The notes under the pieces: model-generated | What the model saw: the letters and a program-made list of their open reading frames with translations, nothing else | The model's database searches: none | What the model was told of the DNA's origin: nothing | Translations under genes and position numbers: made by a program | Part shown: positions 9,668 through 17,010 of the stretch, piece by piece | How the letters are laid out: every line of letters begins with the position of its first letter | Numbering within the stretch: the stretch's first letter is position 1 | NCBI RefSeq assembly: GCF_013389365.1 | Contig: NZ_JACADJ010000035.1 | Location: forward strand, 1-38,678 | Reading direction: 5' to 3' | Length of the DNA: 38,678 nt | Source: Desulfobacter latus | Lineage (GTDB): Bacteria > Desulfobacterota > Desulfobacteria > Desulfobacterales > Desulfobacteraceae

Positions 9668-10363
9668 ATGCTTAAAAATGACCTCATTTTAAGAAGCCCG
9701 GCAGAAAAAATCATTGGTGCCGAAAACATTACAAATGGTCAGTTCGGTGCCGTGCTTTCCCGGGCCGGCGTCGGCAAAACCAGATTTCTGATCCAGATTG
9801 CCCTGACACGTCTGCTTTGCGACGAAAAAGTACTTCACATCAGCTTATGTGACACCATAGAGAAAATAACCATAAGATATAATGAAGGCTACACCAGTCT
9901 TGTCGACAGCATCGGTTATGTAGATGCCCAGATTGCCGAGCGTCTATGGGATGAGATACAACATCACAAAACCGGTATTGCATACAACCAGTCCACATTT
10001 AATGTAAACAAAATCAGAGATTATCTGGATAGTATTAAAGGGGCCGACCTTTCCCTGCCCACCCTGATGATCATTGACGGCCTTGATTTTGACAGCGACC
10101 TGTCAGATGCACTTTCTGAATTAAAACAACTTCAACAGGATTTCGGTCTTTGCACCTGGTTTTCCATGAAAATCCATAGGGAAGACCCCCTGAACCATAA
10201 CGGTTATCCAATTCAGCTGGAAAATTACGACATGCTGTTTGACAGGGCCGTATTCCTTGTTCCCATGGAAAATAAAATTCAGGCCATTACACTTAAGGAT
10301 GGAGACAGAACGGACCAGAAATTTTTGCTGAATTCGGCCTCACTGATGCCGGTGGAAGAATAA
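9668..10363 (+). CDS. RecA-like P-loop ATPase of unknown role
   Basis: The 231-residue cytoplasmic protein has a Walker A AGVGKT at residues 33-38 and a Walker B LMIID at about 133-137, placed as in RecA/DnaB/KaiC-type domains. The region before the P-loop (ENITNGQFGAVLSRAG) fits the strand leading into such a domain. I cannot name a specific family. It starts 26 bp after the fusA stop with GAGAGGAAAT just before the ATG, so it is almost certainly co-transcribed with fusA, and a strong terminator follows it. A link to translation is suggested only by the neighbourhood. Confidence 0.75.
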   Translation: MLKNDLILRSPAEKIIGAENITNGQFGAVLSRAGVGKTRFLIQIALTRLLCDEKVLHISLCDTIEKITIRYNEGYTSLVDSIGYVDAQIAERLWDEIQHHKTGIAYNQSTFNVNKIRDYLDSIKGADLSLPTLMIIDGLDFDSDLSDALSELKQLQQDFGLCTWFSMKIHREDPLNHNGYPIQLENYDMLFDRAVFLVPMENKIQAITLKDGDRTDQKFLLNSASLMPVEE

Positions 10364-10365
10364 AA

Positions 10366-10437
10366 TTCGCACAAAGAGACACAAAGACGTTATTCGACTT
10401 TGTGTCTCTTTGTGTTTTTGAGGCTTTGTGCGAGAAT
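10366..10437 (+). terminator. Rho-independent terminator formed by a CACAAAG palindrome, copy 1
   Basis: CACAAAGAGACACAAAG (10370-10386) pairs perfectly over 17 bp with 10398-10414 and is followed by TTTTTG, so it should terminate the fusA-ATPase transcript. An outer pair, TTCGCACAAAG with CTTTGTGCGAG, encloses it. The same element in the other orientation is found at 16628-16712, so this terminator is one copy of a dispersed palindromic repeat. Confidence 0.75.
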
Positions 10438-10495
10438 AAAATCAGAATTTGGTTCTGAGAATCCCCTGTCCATCAACGATGATCCTATTCAATAA

Positions 10496-10598
10496 ATTAG
10501 CGCCCTTTGGGCGGGCTGTTAGGTGTTGGGTGTTGGGTTCTGGGTACTGGGTTCTGGGTTCTGGGTTCTGGGAAATGGAAATTCCTATACTATAAATT
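10496..10598 (+). repeat. Hairpin-plus-heptamer repeat, copy 2
   Basis: The element has the CGCCCTTTGGGCG palindrome, about seven to eight 7-bp units (GGGTGTT, GGGTTCT, GGGTACT) and the conserved end GGAAATTCCTATACT. In this copy the dominant heptamer is GGGTTCT rather than GGGTACT. It lies between the fusA-ATPase terminator and the small coiled-coil gene. The rest of the 423-bp gap (10364-10786) holds only that terminator and a possible promoter. Confidence 0.85.
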
Positions 10599-10603
10599 TA
10601 GGC

Positions 10604-10631
10604 TTGCAATTATCTGTGAATATTGTATAGT
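10604..10631 (+). promoter_or_regulatory. Possible sigma-70 promoter of the coiled-coil gene
   Basis: TTGCAA (10604-10609), a 16-bp spacer and TATAGT (10626-10631) resemble a vegetative promoter. It lies about 150 bp upstream of the ATG at 10787 in A+T-rich sequence, directly after the heptamer repeat. This is a by-eye match only. Confidence 0.3.
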
Positions 10632-10786
10632 AAATAATCATATAACTTTATAAGATTTTCGTCAGTTGCTGCCTGGATATTCGAAGACTGTTCTTATCTG
10701 TTATTGTATGACGATATCTTTGGAATTTGTGAAAGGTTATATGTCTAAAATCGCCATTTCATTAATCTAATTGCAGAGGAGAAATC

Positions 10787-11089
10787 ATGGACGTTAAAGA
10801 CTATTGTAAAGCAATGTTGGCTGAGGTAACTGCTTGGGAAAAAAAATTAGAAGCAATGAAAAAGACTGCAGATGGTTATGGTTCTGCAGCAAAAGAAAAA
10901 ATGTTACCACTCATCGGTCAGCTGGAACAAGAAGTAGCGACTGCACAGGCGCGTGTTACGCAACTGGAAAATGAATGCCCGTCAGATTGGTCTCCATTAA
11001 AAAATGAACTGGATGAATTATTTGGCACAATCGGCAGCAGCGTTGACAGAGCCTGGATGGATCTTGAAGGTGGTAACGTCGGCGGCTAA
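10787..11089 (+). CDS. Small acidic coiled-coil protein, unknown function
   Basis: The 100-residue protein is almost wholly helical. Heptad-like spacing runs through KAMLAEVTAWEKKLEAMKK and LIGQLEQEVATAQARVTQLE, a short break at CPSDWSP follows, then another helix and a Gly/Val tail. There is no signal peptide or membrane segment. The ribosome binding site is strong (GAGGAGAAATC before the ATG) and a clean terminator follows, so it is an independently expressed gene, probably abundant. I do not recognise the family beyond short coiled-coil proteins of this kind found in other bacteria, and no function can be assigned. Confidence 0.75.
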   Translation: MDVKDYCKAMLAEVTAWEKKLEAMKKTADGYGSAAKEKMLPLIGQLEQEVATAQARVTQLENECPSDWSPLKNELDELFGTIGSSVDRAWMDLEGGNVGG

Positions 11090-11126
11090 AAAGAAATTTC
11101 ATAATTTTTAGTCTCAACTAAACCTT

Positions 11127-11167
11127 AAAGGCCTCAGTTTTTAAAAATTGAGGCCTTTTGTTGTTTT
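11127..11167 (+). terminator. Terminator after the coiled-coil gene
   Basis: AAAGGCCTCA (11127-11136) pairs perfectly with TGAGGCCTTT (11149-11158), followed by TTGTTGTTTT. It lies 38 bp after the stop codon. This is a typical intrinsic terminator. Confidence 0.85.
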
Positions 11168-11175
11168 ACGCGATC

Positions 11176-11232
11176 ATCAAATTTTTAGGGAATTTGTTCA
11201 AATTCAAGGCGGAGACAATTTTTAACCGGAGG
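11176..11232 (+). repeat. Single arm of the long-inverted-repeat element, giving the selenoprotein RBS
   Basis: These 57 bases match the reverse complement of 18086-18142 at 54 of 57 positions by my count. At 18 kb the sequence is one arm of a 129-bp inverted repeat; here only one arm is present. It ends with CGGAGG (11227-11232), 9 bp before the ATG of the selenoprotein gene, so the repeat supplies that gene's Shine-Dalgarno sequence. Confidence 0.8.
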
Positions 11233-11241
11233 CGTTTAAAA

Positions 11242-11784
11242 ATGGCATACGAAAATATTTCAACTGAAAATCTTGGTGAATTGACAGTTCTAAATGAGCA
11301 GAGAGAACAGGTGAAAATATCAACGTTGTGGCGAGAAAAAACTGCGGTCTTAGTATTTATCAGACATTTTGGATGAGTCTTCTCCCGTCAGCAGGTTGCT
11401 GATCTTGCCCATAACGCAAAGCGATTCAGTGAACACAATATGGATCTTATCGTAATCGGTTCGGGTGACCCTGTCCACTTCGCGGAATTCCGTGAAAAAA
11501 CAGGATACCGCGGGTTACTCTTTTCTGATCCGTCACTCAACGCGTTTTCAGCTTTAGGGTTTTCAAGCGGCATGAAAGCATTTATGAGCATAGGAACATT
11601 ATTTAACGCGGCATCGGCATTCAAACAAGGCTATCGACAGGGGTCAACTCAGGGAGATACGTTTCAGCTTGGTGGCGCGATTGTCGTAGATACGTCAGGC
11701 ACGGTACGCTACTTTTTTGCATCGAAAAAAGCCGGTGATCACCCAAAGGTTGATGATTTGTTAATGGCACTTGAGGACTACTAA
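11242..11784 (+). CDS. Selenocysteine-containing Prx-like protein (AhpC/TSA_2 family)
   Basis: The frame from the ATG at 11242 runs through a single TGA at 11374-11376 and continues open to TAA at 11782-11784, giving 180 residues with selenocysteine as residue 45. Around it the sequence reads FIRHFG-U-VFSRQQVADL. This matches the thioredoxin-fold AhpC/TSA_2 family (PF13911; the PRXL2/SelL group), where the site is normally RHFGCxFCR. The first cysteine is Sec and the second is Ser here, so the site is U-x-x-S. Downstream family features (LIVIGSGDP...FREKTGYRGLLFSDPSLNAFSALG) are all present. A bacterial SECIS-like hairpin follows the TGA. It is probably a thiol or peroxide oxidoreductase. The start is chosen by the CGGAGG at 11227. 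Confidence 0.93.
11374..11403 (+). promoter_or_regulatory. Bacterial SECIS element of the Prx-like selenoprotein
   Basis: After the UGA (11374-11376), GUCAGCA (11387-11393) pairs with UGCUGAU (11397-11403) as a 7-bp stem with a GGU loop (11394-11396). The loop begins 17 nt after the UGA. This fits the known bacterial SECIS rules: a loop about 16-37 nt from the UGA with a G among its first two bases. The E. coli fdhF element also carries G-G-U in its loop. Confidence 0.85.
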
Positions 11785-11860
11785 GCAGGATTCCAAGATA
11801 AACGGATCATTCAAAATAAATTTCCAATTCCAACGATGAATATTAACAACAGGGGGCCTG

Positions 11861-13285
11861 ATGATAAGATTAAAAGAGTCCATTCTCGTTAAACGATCCT
11901 TGGATTATGTCTTTAGATATACCAGTGATTTCTGCCATATTCAGGACTGGGACCCCGGGGTGGTTTCTTCGGTCAGGATCGATCAGAAAAAAACCGGCGT
12001 TGGGTCACAATATGATCTTGTCTTAAAATTTGGTCCCTTTCGTCCAAAAATGAAATATGAAATTATTGCGTATGACCCGTTTTCCAAGGTTGTCCTGAAA
12101 GGGGTGGGTGAATCCTTCACGGCATTGGATACCATTGTGTTCAAAAAAACAGCCGGTGGAACACAAATCGACTACCAGGCCGATATCCGCTTTCATCGGT
12201 TTGAGAGCGCTATTGAGAAAATCCTGTCTCCCATAATGAAAAAAACAGGAGAAAAAGCCATGGCAGGCCTTGAACATAAACTTTCCCAAACCCGCAGTCT
12301 GCCCAATAAAACGATGTGGTTTAAATCAGGGACCAGTCTGCCTGATTATCTTGCAGATCATTTGATTCTCCCCGGGATGCTCCTGTTCAGCCGATTCGGG
12401 TATGCGTTGGGCAGAAGATTCCGGGCAGAACCGGAACATGAGCTGGACGGAAAAAAGATCGTGTTAACAGGCGGCACATCCGGGATTGGAAAGGCGGCGG
12501 CGTTTAAACTTGCAGAAAAAAAAGCCTTTTTAACCATTATCGCAAGGAACCGAGCCAAGGCTGAACAGATTCAGCAGGAACTTGTTAAAAAAACCGGTAA
12601 TCCGCATATTGATTTCCTGATTGCAGACTTAAGCCTGATGCAGGACATAAAAAAGGTCTCAGAAACGCTTAAGGCCTCTAAAAAGAACATTGATATTCTC
12701 ATTAACAATGCCGGGGCATTGTTTAATGCGCGTAAACAGACCCCGGAAGGATTGGAGCAGACATTTGCGACGGATCTTCTGGGCGTATTTTTGTTGACGC
12801 AGTATTTAAAAGATGCCCTTGCCGCATCGGAATCGCCAAGAATTATTAACGTATCATCCGGCGGCATGTATACCCAGAAAATTGAGGTAAACGATCTTGA
12901 AAACAGCCAGGGGCAATATAACGGGGCCAAAGCCTATGCCCGTGCGAAAAGGGGGATCGTCATTTTGACCCAAATCTGGGCGGAACAGTTTAAAACACAT
13001 GGCATACGGGTAAATGCCATGCATCCCGGGTGGGTGGATACCCCGGGTATTAAACGGTCCCTGCCTGGATTTCATCAACGGCTGAAAAGGATTCTAAGAA
13101 CGCCGGAACAAGGTGCGGATACCATTGTCTGGCTGGCATCTTCAAAGCGGGCAGGTCAATATACGGGGTTATTCTGGCTAGACCGGCGTCCCCATGAAAC
13201 CGTCATCTTTCGCGGAACCTGTGAATCCGTAGAGGAAAGGCAGATTCTCTGGGAAAAATTAAACGCTTTTTTGTCAAAGGGTTAA
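11861..13285 (+). CDS. SRPBCC-domain / short-chain dehydrogenase fusion
   Basis: Two domains are fused in 474 residues. Residues 1-150 look like an SRPBCC/polyketide-cyclase lipid-binding fold (RLKESILVKRSLDYVFRYTSDF..., WDPGV, then a long C-terminal helix). Residues 198-474 are a short-chain dehydrogenase with the cofactor motif TGGTSGIG at 203-210, NNAG at 282-285, the catalytic Ser in NVSSGG (332-333) and YARAK (Tyr359, Lys363). The active site is therefore complete. The SDR part is of the DHRS12/retinol-dehydrogenase-like type. The 3' end overlaps the convergent DUF1365-CFA gene by 12 bp. The neighbours modify membrane fatty acids, so a hydrophobic substrate bound by the N-terminal domain is a reasonable inference. 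Confidence 0.88.
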   Translation: MIRLKESILVKRSLDYVFRYTSDFCHIQDWDPGVVSSVRIDQKKTGVGSQYDLVLKFGPFRPKMKYEIIAYDPFSKVVLKGVGESFTALDTIVFKKTAGGTQIDYQADIRFHRFESAIEKILSPIMKKTGEKAMAGLEHKLSQTRSLPNKTMWFKSGTSLPDYLADHLILPGMLLFSRFGYALGRRFRAEPEHELDGKKIVLTGGTSGIGKAAAFKLAEKKAFLTIIARNRAKAEQIQQELVKKTGNPHIDFLIADLSLMQDIKKVSETLKASKKNIDILINNAGALFNARKQTPEGLEQTFATDLLGVFLLTQYLKDALAASESPRIINVSSGGMYTQKIEVNDLENSQGQYNGAKAYARAKRGIVILTQIWAEQFKTHGIRVNAMHPGWVDTPGIKRSLPGFHQRLKRILRTPEQGADTIVWLASSKRAGQYTGLFWLDRRPHETVIFRGTCESVEERQILWEKLNAFLSKG

Positions 13286-15235
13286 ATTTACCTGGATATC
13301 GTCAATACCACCAACGGCAAACCCTGCTTCACAGATGGAAAAATAATAGATCCACTTTCTGAAGAATGTCTCGTCAAAGCCCAACCTGGCGATATTATGT
13401 TTATTTGACACAAAGCGATCCTGCCAGTGCGCCAGGGTTACGGCATAGTGGGGACCCATGTGGTACACATCTGATATATGAAAATCGGTATGTTCTGATA
13501 TGGTGTCTTTAAGCACTTTCAGGCATGGCAGATGACCGCCCGGAAAAATATGTTTTTGAATCCAGTCCCTTTCTTTGCAATAGTTATTATATCGTTCATC
13601 TTCGATTATGATGGACTGAAAGATCATCCTGCCGCCGGGTTTTAGAAGGGCCTGACCCTGCTTGAAATATGTGGGAAAAAACTGCGGCCCCACAGCCTCA
13701 ACCATTTCTATGGAGACAATCCGGTCAAATTTGCCCGTTGTGTGACGGTAGTCCTGAAGCTTTATGGTGACCAGGTGCTCAAGCCCTTCATCAATCACGC
13801 GTTGACATGCCCTGTCATACTGGGCTTTGGAAATGGTAATGCCGGTCACACGGCAACCGGTCTTTTGGGCGGCAAACACCGCAAAACCACCCCACCCGCA
13901 CCCGATTTCAAGAATATGATGGGTATCCCGGATATCTGCCTGGGTCAGGATACGCATCATTTTCTGCGCCTGGGCTTTTTCCAGGGAATCGCCGGGGTGT
14001 TCAAAAATGCCGCACGAATACATCATTTGATTATCCAGGAAAAGTTCATAAAATTCATTGCTCAAATCATAATGGGCCCGGATGTTTTTCGTGCTGTTTT
14101 TTATGGAATTTATGCGCCGGTCATGGGCGCTTTTTTCCTTTATCCGGGTAAAAGACGAAAGCAGCAGGTTGCCGTCTGAAAAATGATCACGGTTCTGAAT
14201 TAATACTTTCAATAATGCCAAAAGATCCGGGCTATCCCATTCAGAATGCATATAGGCTTCACCAAATCCGATCTCTCCGTCCAAAATGATTCTTGGAAAA
14301 AAATTGCAGTCCGCTATTTCCATCATCACCGGCTGGGAATCTTTGGGCCGGCCGAAACCAACAATGTCTTGATTCGGCATCTTCATCTTAAGGCTGCCGA
14401 TGGTAATTTTTTTCAGTGCTTTGAAAACAAGTTTTTGACACAGGGTTTCAAACACCCCCGGGGTTTGTTTTTTTATTGTCATGGGACTTTGGGGAATGGG
14501 TTTTCCATTAAAAGGTAACTTCTTCCTGAAAAACAATTTGAATGCATGGGCATAAATTCTGGGAATACTTAAGTGGGGGGCAACCGGGTATTTTATGATT
14601 GTTTTTAAATGATTGACAGGGGTCATCGGCACGCCGGTCCCCTTAAATTCTGCGGCCATTATTTTTTTAGTATTATTGAACAGCTCAATTTTAATTTCCA
14701 ATCGGTCTTTGGGATCTGAAAAATAAAAGTGGTAAATGCCTTCGACTTTGTTAAATGGGGAAACGTGGAATACTTTGGGGGTTTTAAAGGTTGCAAGCCA
14801 TTTGCCGGATTCCGGCGTGCCGGCTTTGAGCACATAGGGATGACGTTCTCCATAGGTATTGTTGACTTCAGCAATGATTGCCGCAAGCGTATGATCATCG
14901 GTATAACAGTAATAAAAACTGACCGGGTTAAACACATAATTAAAATACCGGGCGGATGTAATCAAGATAATATTGGAAACAGACGGTTTGATCTGGTGGC
15001 GGCGGAGCAATTCAGACAGTTTTTCCTTTATCGGCAGATTGCCGGGCTGAAGGTAATCCCTGTCATGGATGGATGTGACGGCGAATTTGTTGTAACCAAA
15101 CAGGGGACATCGTCGATTGAGACCCGGCAATTCATCAAGGTCAAAGGCATACAGGTACACCGGGTAAGACAGATCATGATTTACAGGCCAATAGCGACGA
15201 TGTTTGATTGTTCCCGTAAAAATTTTAGAGTTCAT
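13274..15235 (-). CDS. DUF1365 / cyclopropane-fatty-acid synthase fusion
   Basis: In 653 residues, positions 1-240 are a DUF1365 domain (FTGTIKHRRYWPVNHDLSYP, FNPVSFYYCY at 102-111, EVNNTYGERHPY). Positions 260-653 are a cyclopropane-fatty-acyl-phospholipid synthase-like methyltransferase with HYDLSNEFYELFLD at 388-401, YSCGIFE and the SAM motif ILEIGCGWGG at 441-450. CFA enzymes methylate double bonds of phospholipid acyl chains using SAM. DUF1365, CFA synthase and FAD amine oxidase genes are common neighbours in proteobacteria, usually as separate genes; here the first two are one polypeptide. The ATG overlaps the stop of the upstream amine oxidase gene by 4 bp, so translation is coupled. 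Confidence 0.92.
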   Translation of the reverse strand: MNSKIFTGTIKHRRYWPVNHDLSYPVYLYAFDLDELPGLNRRCPLFGYNKFAVTSIHDRDYLQPGNLPIKEKLSELLRRHQIKPSVSNIILITSARYFNYVFNPVSFYYCYTDDHTLAAIIAEVNNTYGERHPYVLKAGTPESGKWLATFKTPKVFHVSPFNKVEGIYHFYFSDPKDRLEIKIELFNNTKKIMAAEFKGTGVPMTPVNHLKTIIKYPVAPHLSIPRIYAHAFKLFFRKKLPFNGKPIPQSPMTIKKQTPGVFETLCQKLVFKALKKITIGSLKMKMPNQDIVGFGRPKDSQPVMMEIADCNFFPRIILDGEIGFGEAYMHSEWDSPDLLALLKVLIQNRDHFSDGNLLLSSFTRIKEKSAHDRRINSIKNSTKNIRAHYDLSNEFYELFLDNQMMYSCGIFEHPGDSLEKAQAQKMMRILTQADIRDTHHILEIGCGWGGFAVFAAQKTGCRVTGITISKAQYDRACQRVIDEGLEHLVTIKLQDYRHTTGKFDRIVSIEMVEAVGPQFFPTYFKQGQALLKPGGRMIFQSIIIEDERYNNYCKERDWIQKHIFPGGHLPCLKVLKDTISEHTDFHISDVYHMGPHYAVTLAHWQDRFVSNKHNIARLGFDETFFRKWIYYFSICEAGFAVGGIDDIQVNLTL

Positions 15236-16512
15236 AAAGTCACTCCGAATTTTTCCCCGACACGTAATGCAGACTTAACCCCATCTTCATGAAACCCAAA
15301 CCCGAAATATGCCCCGCAGAAAAACGTGTTATTTTTTCCGTTTAAGGTTGGTAGTTCGTCCTGGGACCTGAACGCGTCAAAAGAGTATTGAGGATGGGTA
15401 TAATTAAGTTCTTTGATTACATGGGGCTGGGGGATCCGGTTTTGTGGATTCAGGGTCACAAAATATCGCTGCTGGGTCTTCAGTCTCTGCAGGCGGGTCA
15501 TGTCATAGCTTACCGTTACCGGGGCATCCGGGTTGGATTTTTTGTGACGTGTATAATTCCAGCTGGCCCAGGCCCTTTTGCCGGGGGGCATGACGCTTGT
15601 ATCCGTATGCAGAAATGTTTTATTTGTTGAATAAGACCAGGCCCCTAAAAGTTTTTTTTCCGTGGCACTTGGGGATTCAAGCAGCGTTAAGGCCTGATCT
15701 GCATGGGTGGCAACCACAACGGCATCAAAATCCCGGGGGCGGTCATTTTTAAAATCCAGGGTGACACCGTCCGGCTTACGGGATATTCGACTCACGGCAC
15801 TGTTGTTAACCGCTTTGCCTTTGAATGATTTCAGGAAGGCATTGACATAGGAGTGACTGCCGCCTTTGACAAAATACCAGGGCGGATGGCCGGTCACGCT
15901 TAAAAGGCCGTGGTTTTCATAAAACTGGGCAAAGGTTCGGATGGGGAAGCGGCTGATCTGAAAATCCGAACCCGACCATATGGCTGCTGCCATGGGGATG
16001 ATGAACTGGTCAATGACTTCACGATGAAGTCCTTTTTGTTTTGCATATTCAGACAGTGTGACGTCCGGCAGGCCATGGGAACGATATTCTTTTCTCAGTA
16101 TTCGAAGAAAACGTACCATTTCGTAGACAAACCGGAGAAATTTAGGCTTGCATATATTGGCGCGCTGGGCAAATATGGAATTCAGGTTTTGACTGGCATA
16201 ACAAAGACCGGTTCTTTCACAGAAATAGGAAAATGACATATCGGTTGGGCATTTTTCAACACCGAGCTGCGCCAGAAATTGTATAAAATCAGGATAGGTT
16301 CGCTCATTGAGTACGATAAAGCCCGTATCCACAGGGGTGCCTGTATCAGGGCCGTCTGGGAGGATAATCGTATGGGTATGGCCTCCGAAATAATCATTTT
16401 TTTCGTAGAGCGTTACCTGATGCCGTTTTTGGAGAAGATATGCAGCACAAATACCGGAAATGCCGGAACCAATAACGGCGATATTCAAGTTGCTTTGTTC
16501 TTTTAAGTTCAT
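15232..16512 (-). CDS. FAD-dependent amine-oxidase-family protein
   Basis: The 426-residue protein begins with a Rossmann FAD-binding motif (GSGISG at residues 15-20) and the following acidic strand end YEKNDYFGGHTHT, typical of flavin-containing amine oxidase/desaturase-like proteins (PF01593). The C-terminus has the expected FAD-contacting segment FFCGAYFGFGFHEDGVKSA. In the DUF1365-CFA neighbourhood these proteins are thought to act on unsaturated or methylated fatty acyl chains; that role is from context. I start at the ATG at 16512 (MNLKEQSNLNIAVIG), which has AAAGGTGG upstream. A longer frame from 16623 would add a 37-residue hydrophobic leader that the family lacks. Confidence 0.9.
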   Translation of the reverse strand: MNLKEQSNLNIAVIGSGISGICAAYLLQKRHQVTLYEKNDYFGGHTHTIILPDGPDTGTPVDTGFIVLNERTYPDFIQFLAQLGVEKCPTDMSFSYFCERTGLCYASQNLNSIFAQRANICKPKFLRFVYEMVRFLRILRKEYRSHGLPDVTLSEYAKQKGLHREVIDQFIIPMAAAIWSGSDFQISRFPIRTFAQFYENHGLLSVTGHPPWYFVKGGSHSYVNAFLKSFKGKAVNNSAVSRISRKPDGVTLDFKNDRPRDFDAVVVATHADQALTLLESPSATEKKLLGAWSYSTNKTFLHTDTSVMPPGKRAWASWNYTRHKKSNPDAPVTVSYDMTRLQRLKTQQRYFVTLNPQNRIPQPHVIKELNYTHPQYSFDAFRSQDELPTLNGKNNTFFCGAYFGFGFHEDGVKSALRVGEKFGVTL

Positions 16513-16627
16513 GACAGCCACCTTTACAGATACAGAGCGATTTAAAGATATTCGGTTCGTCAAAATATACCCAATAAAGATAAAAACTGCAAATTTTAAA
16601 ATAAGTGGATCAGCAATTCTCATTTTA

Positions 16628-16712
16628 TTCTCTCACAAAGCCCCAAAGGCACAAAGGCTTCACAAAGTCGAATAAAAAATCTTTGTGTCTTTGTGTCTTG
16701 GTGCGAGTTTTT
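16628..16712 (-). repeat. CACAAAG palindromic element, copy 2
   Basis: This stretch matches the reverse complement of 10366-10437 along most of its length, sharing CACAAAGCC, CACAAAGTCGAATAA, TCTTTGTGTCT and GTGCGAG. The arms are less perfect here, and AATAAAAAATC replaces the short loop. It lies between the start of the amine oxidase gene and the flagellin leader. It may still form a hairpin in either RNA. Confidence 0.7.
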
Positions 16713-16761
16713 CAGCTAAAAAGATTCATATTCAGAATTGCTGAAAATCCATTCATTAAGG

Positions 16762-16790
16762 TTGACAAAGGATCGGATTAATTGTATGTG
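16762..16790 (+). promoter_or_regulatory. Probable promoter of the riboswitch-flagellin transcript
   Basis: TTGACA (16762-16767), a 17-bp spacer and TATGTG (16785-16790) make a good -35 and a moderate -10 box. The predicted start lies right at the 5' edge of the riboswitch P1 stem (16796), which supports it. No sigma-28 consensus was noticed here. Confidence 0.5.
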
Positions 16791-16795
16791 AAAGG

Positions 16796-16881
16796 AAAAG
16801 TAACGGGCAAACTATCCGAAAGGAAAGGACGCAAAACCACTGGCCTAAATCGTCAAGACACGGTCGCAGGGTTGCACTTTT
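16796..16881 (+). promoter_or_regulatory. Cyclic di-GMP riboswitch (GEMM-I)
   Basis: The order of conserved GEMM-I blocks is present: ACGGGCAAAC (16803-16812), a P2 stem closed by a GAAA tetraloop (CCGAAAGG), GGACGCAAA, CC-ACTGGCCTAAA as the tetraloop receptor, then a P3 arm ending GGTCGCAGGGTTGC. AAAAGT/AAC at the 5' end pairs with GTT/ACTTTT at the 3' end as P1. The GGG run where Vc2 has its ligand-contacting guanine suggests c-di-GMP rather than cGAMP. A short hairpin AAGGCAG (16884-16890) / CTGCCTT (16907-16913) follows but lacks a U-tract, so the output mechanism is unclear. The gene controlled is the flagellin at 17011. Confidence 0.92.
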
Positions 16882-17010
16882 AAAAGGCAGGAGACACATG
16901 TACGCTCTGCCTTGCCCTTTCCCGGGGATAACGCCTCTTTTACGGTACCCGGAACGTTGCCGCGCCTTCCGATCCGAACGACGATTTCAAAAACCCATTG
17001 GAGGTATACG

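Noticed and set aside
11158-11241. Earlier start for the Prx-like selenoprotein
   Set aside because: The upstream in-frame ATG at 11158 lies in the terminator and repeat arm, with no ribosome binding site. The ATG at 11242 has CGGAGG at proper distance and a family-like N-terminus.
16912-17010. Flagellin start upstream of 17011
   Set aside because: The open frame runs through the riboswitch leader and does not look like flagellin. GGAGGT and the conserved N-terminus fix the start at 17011.
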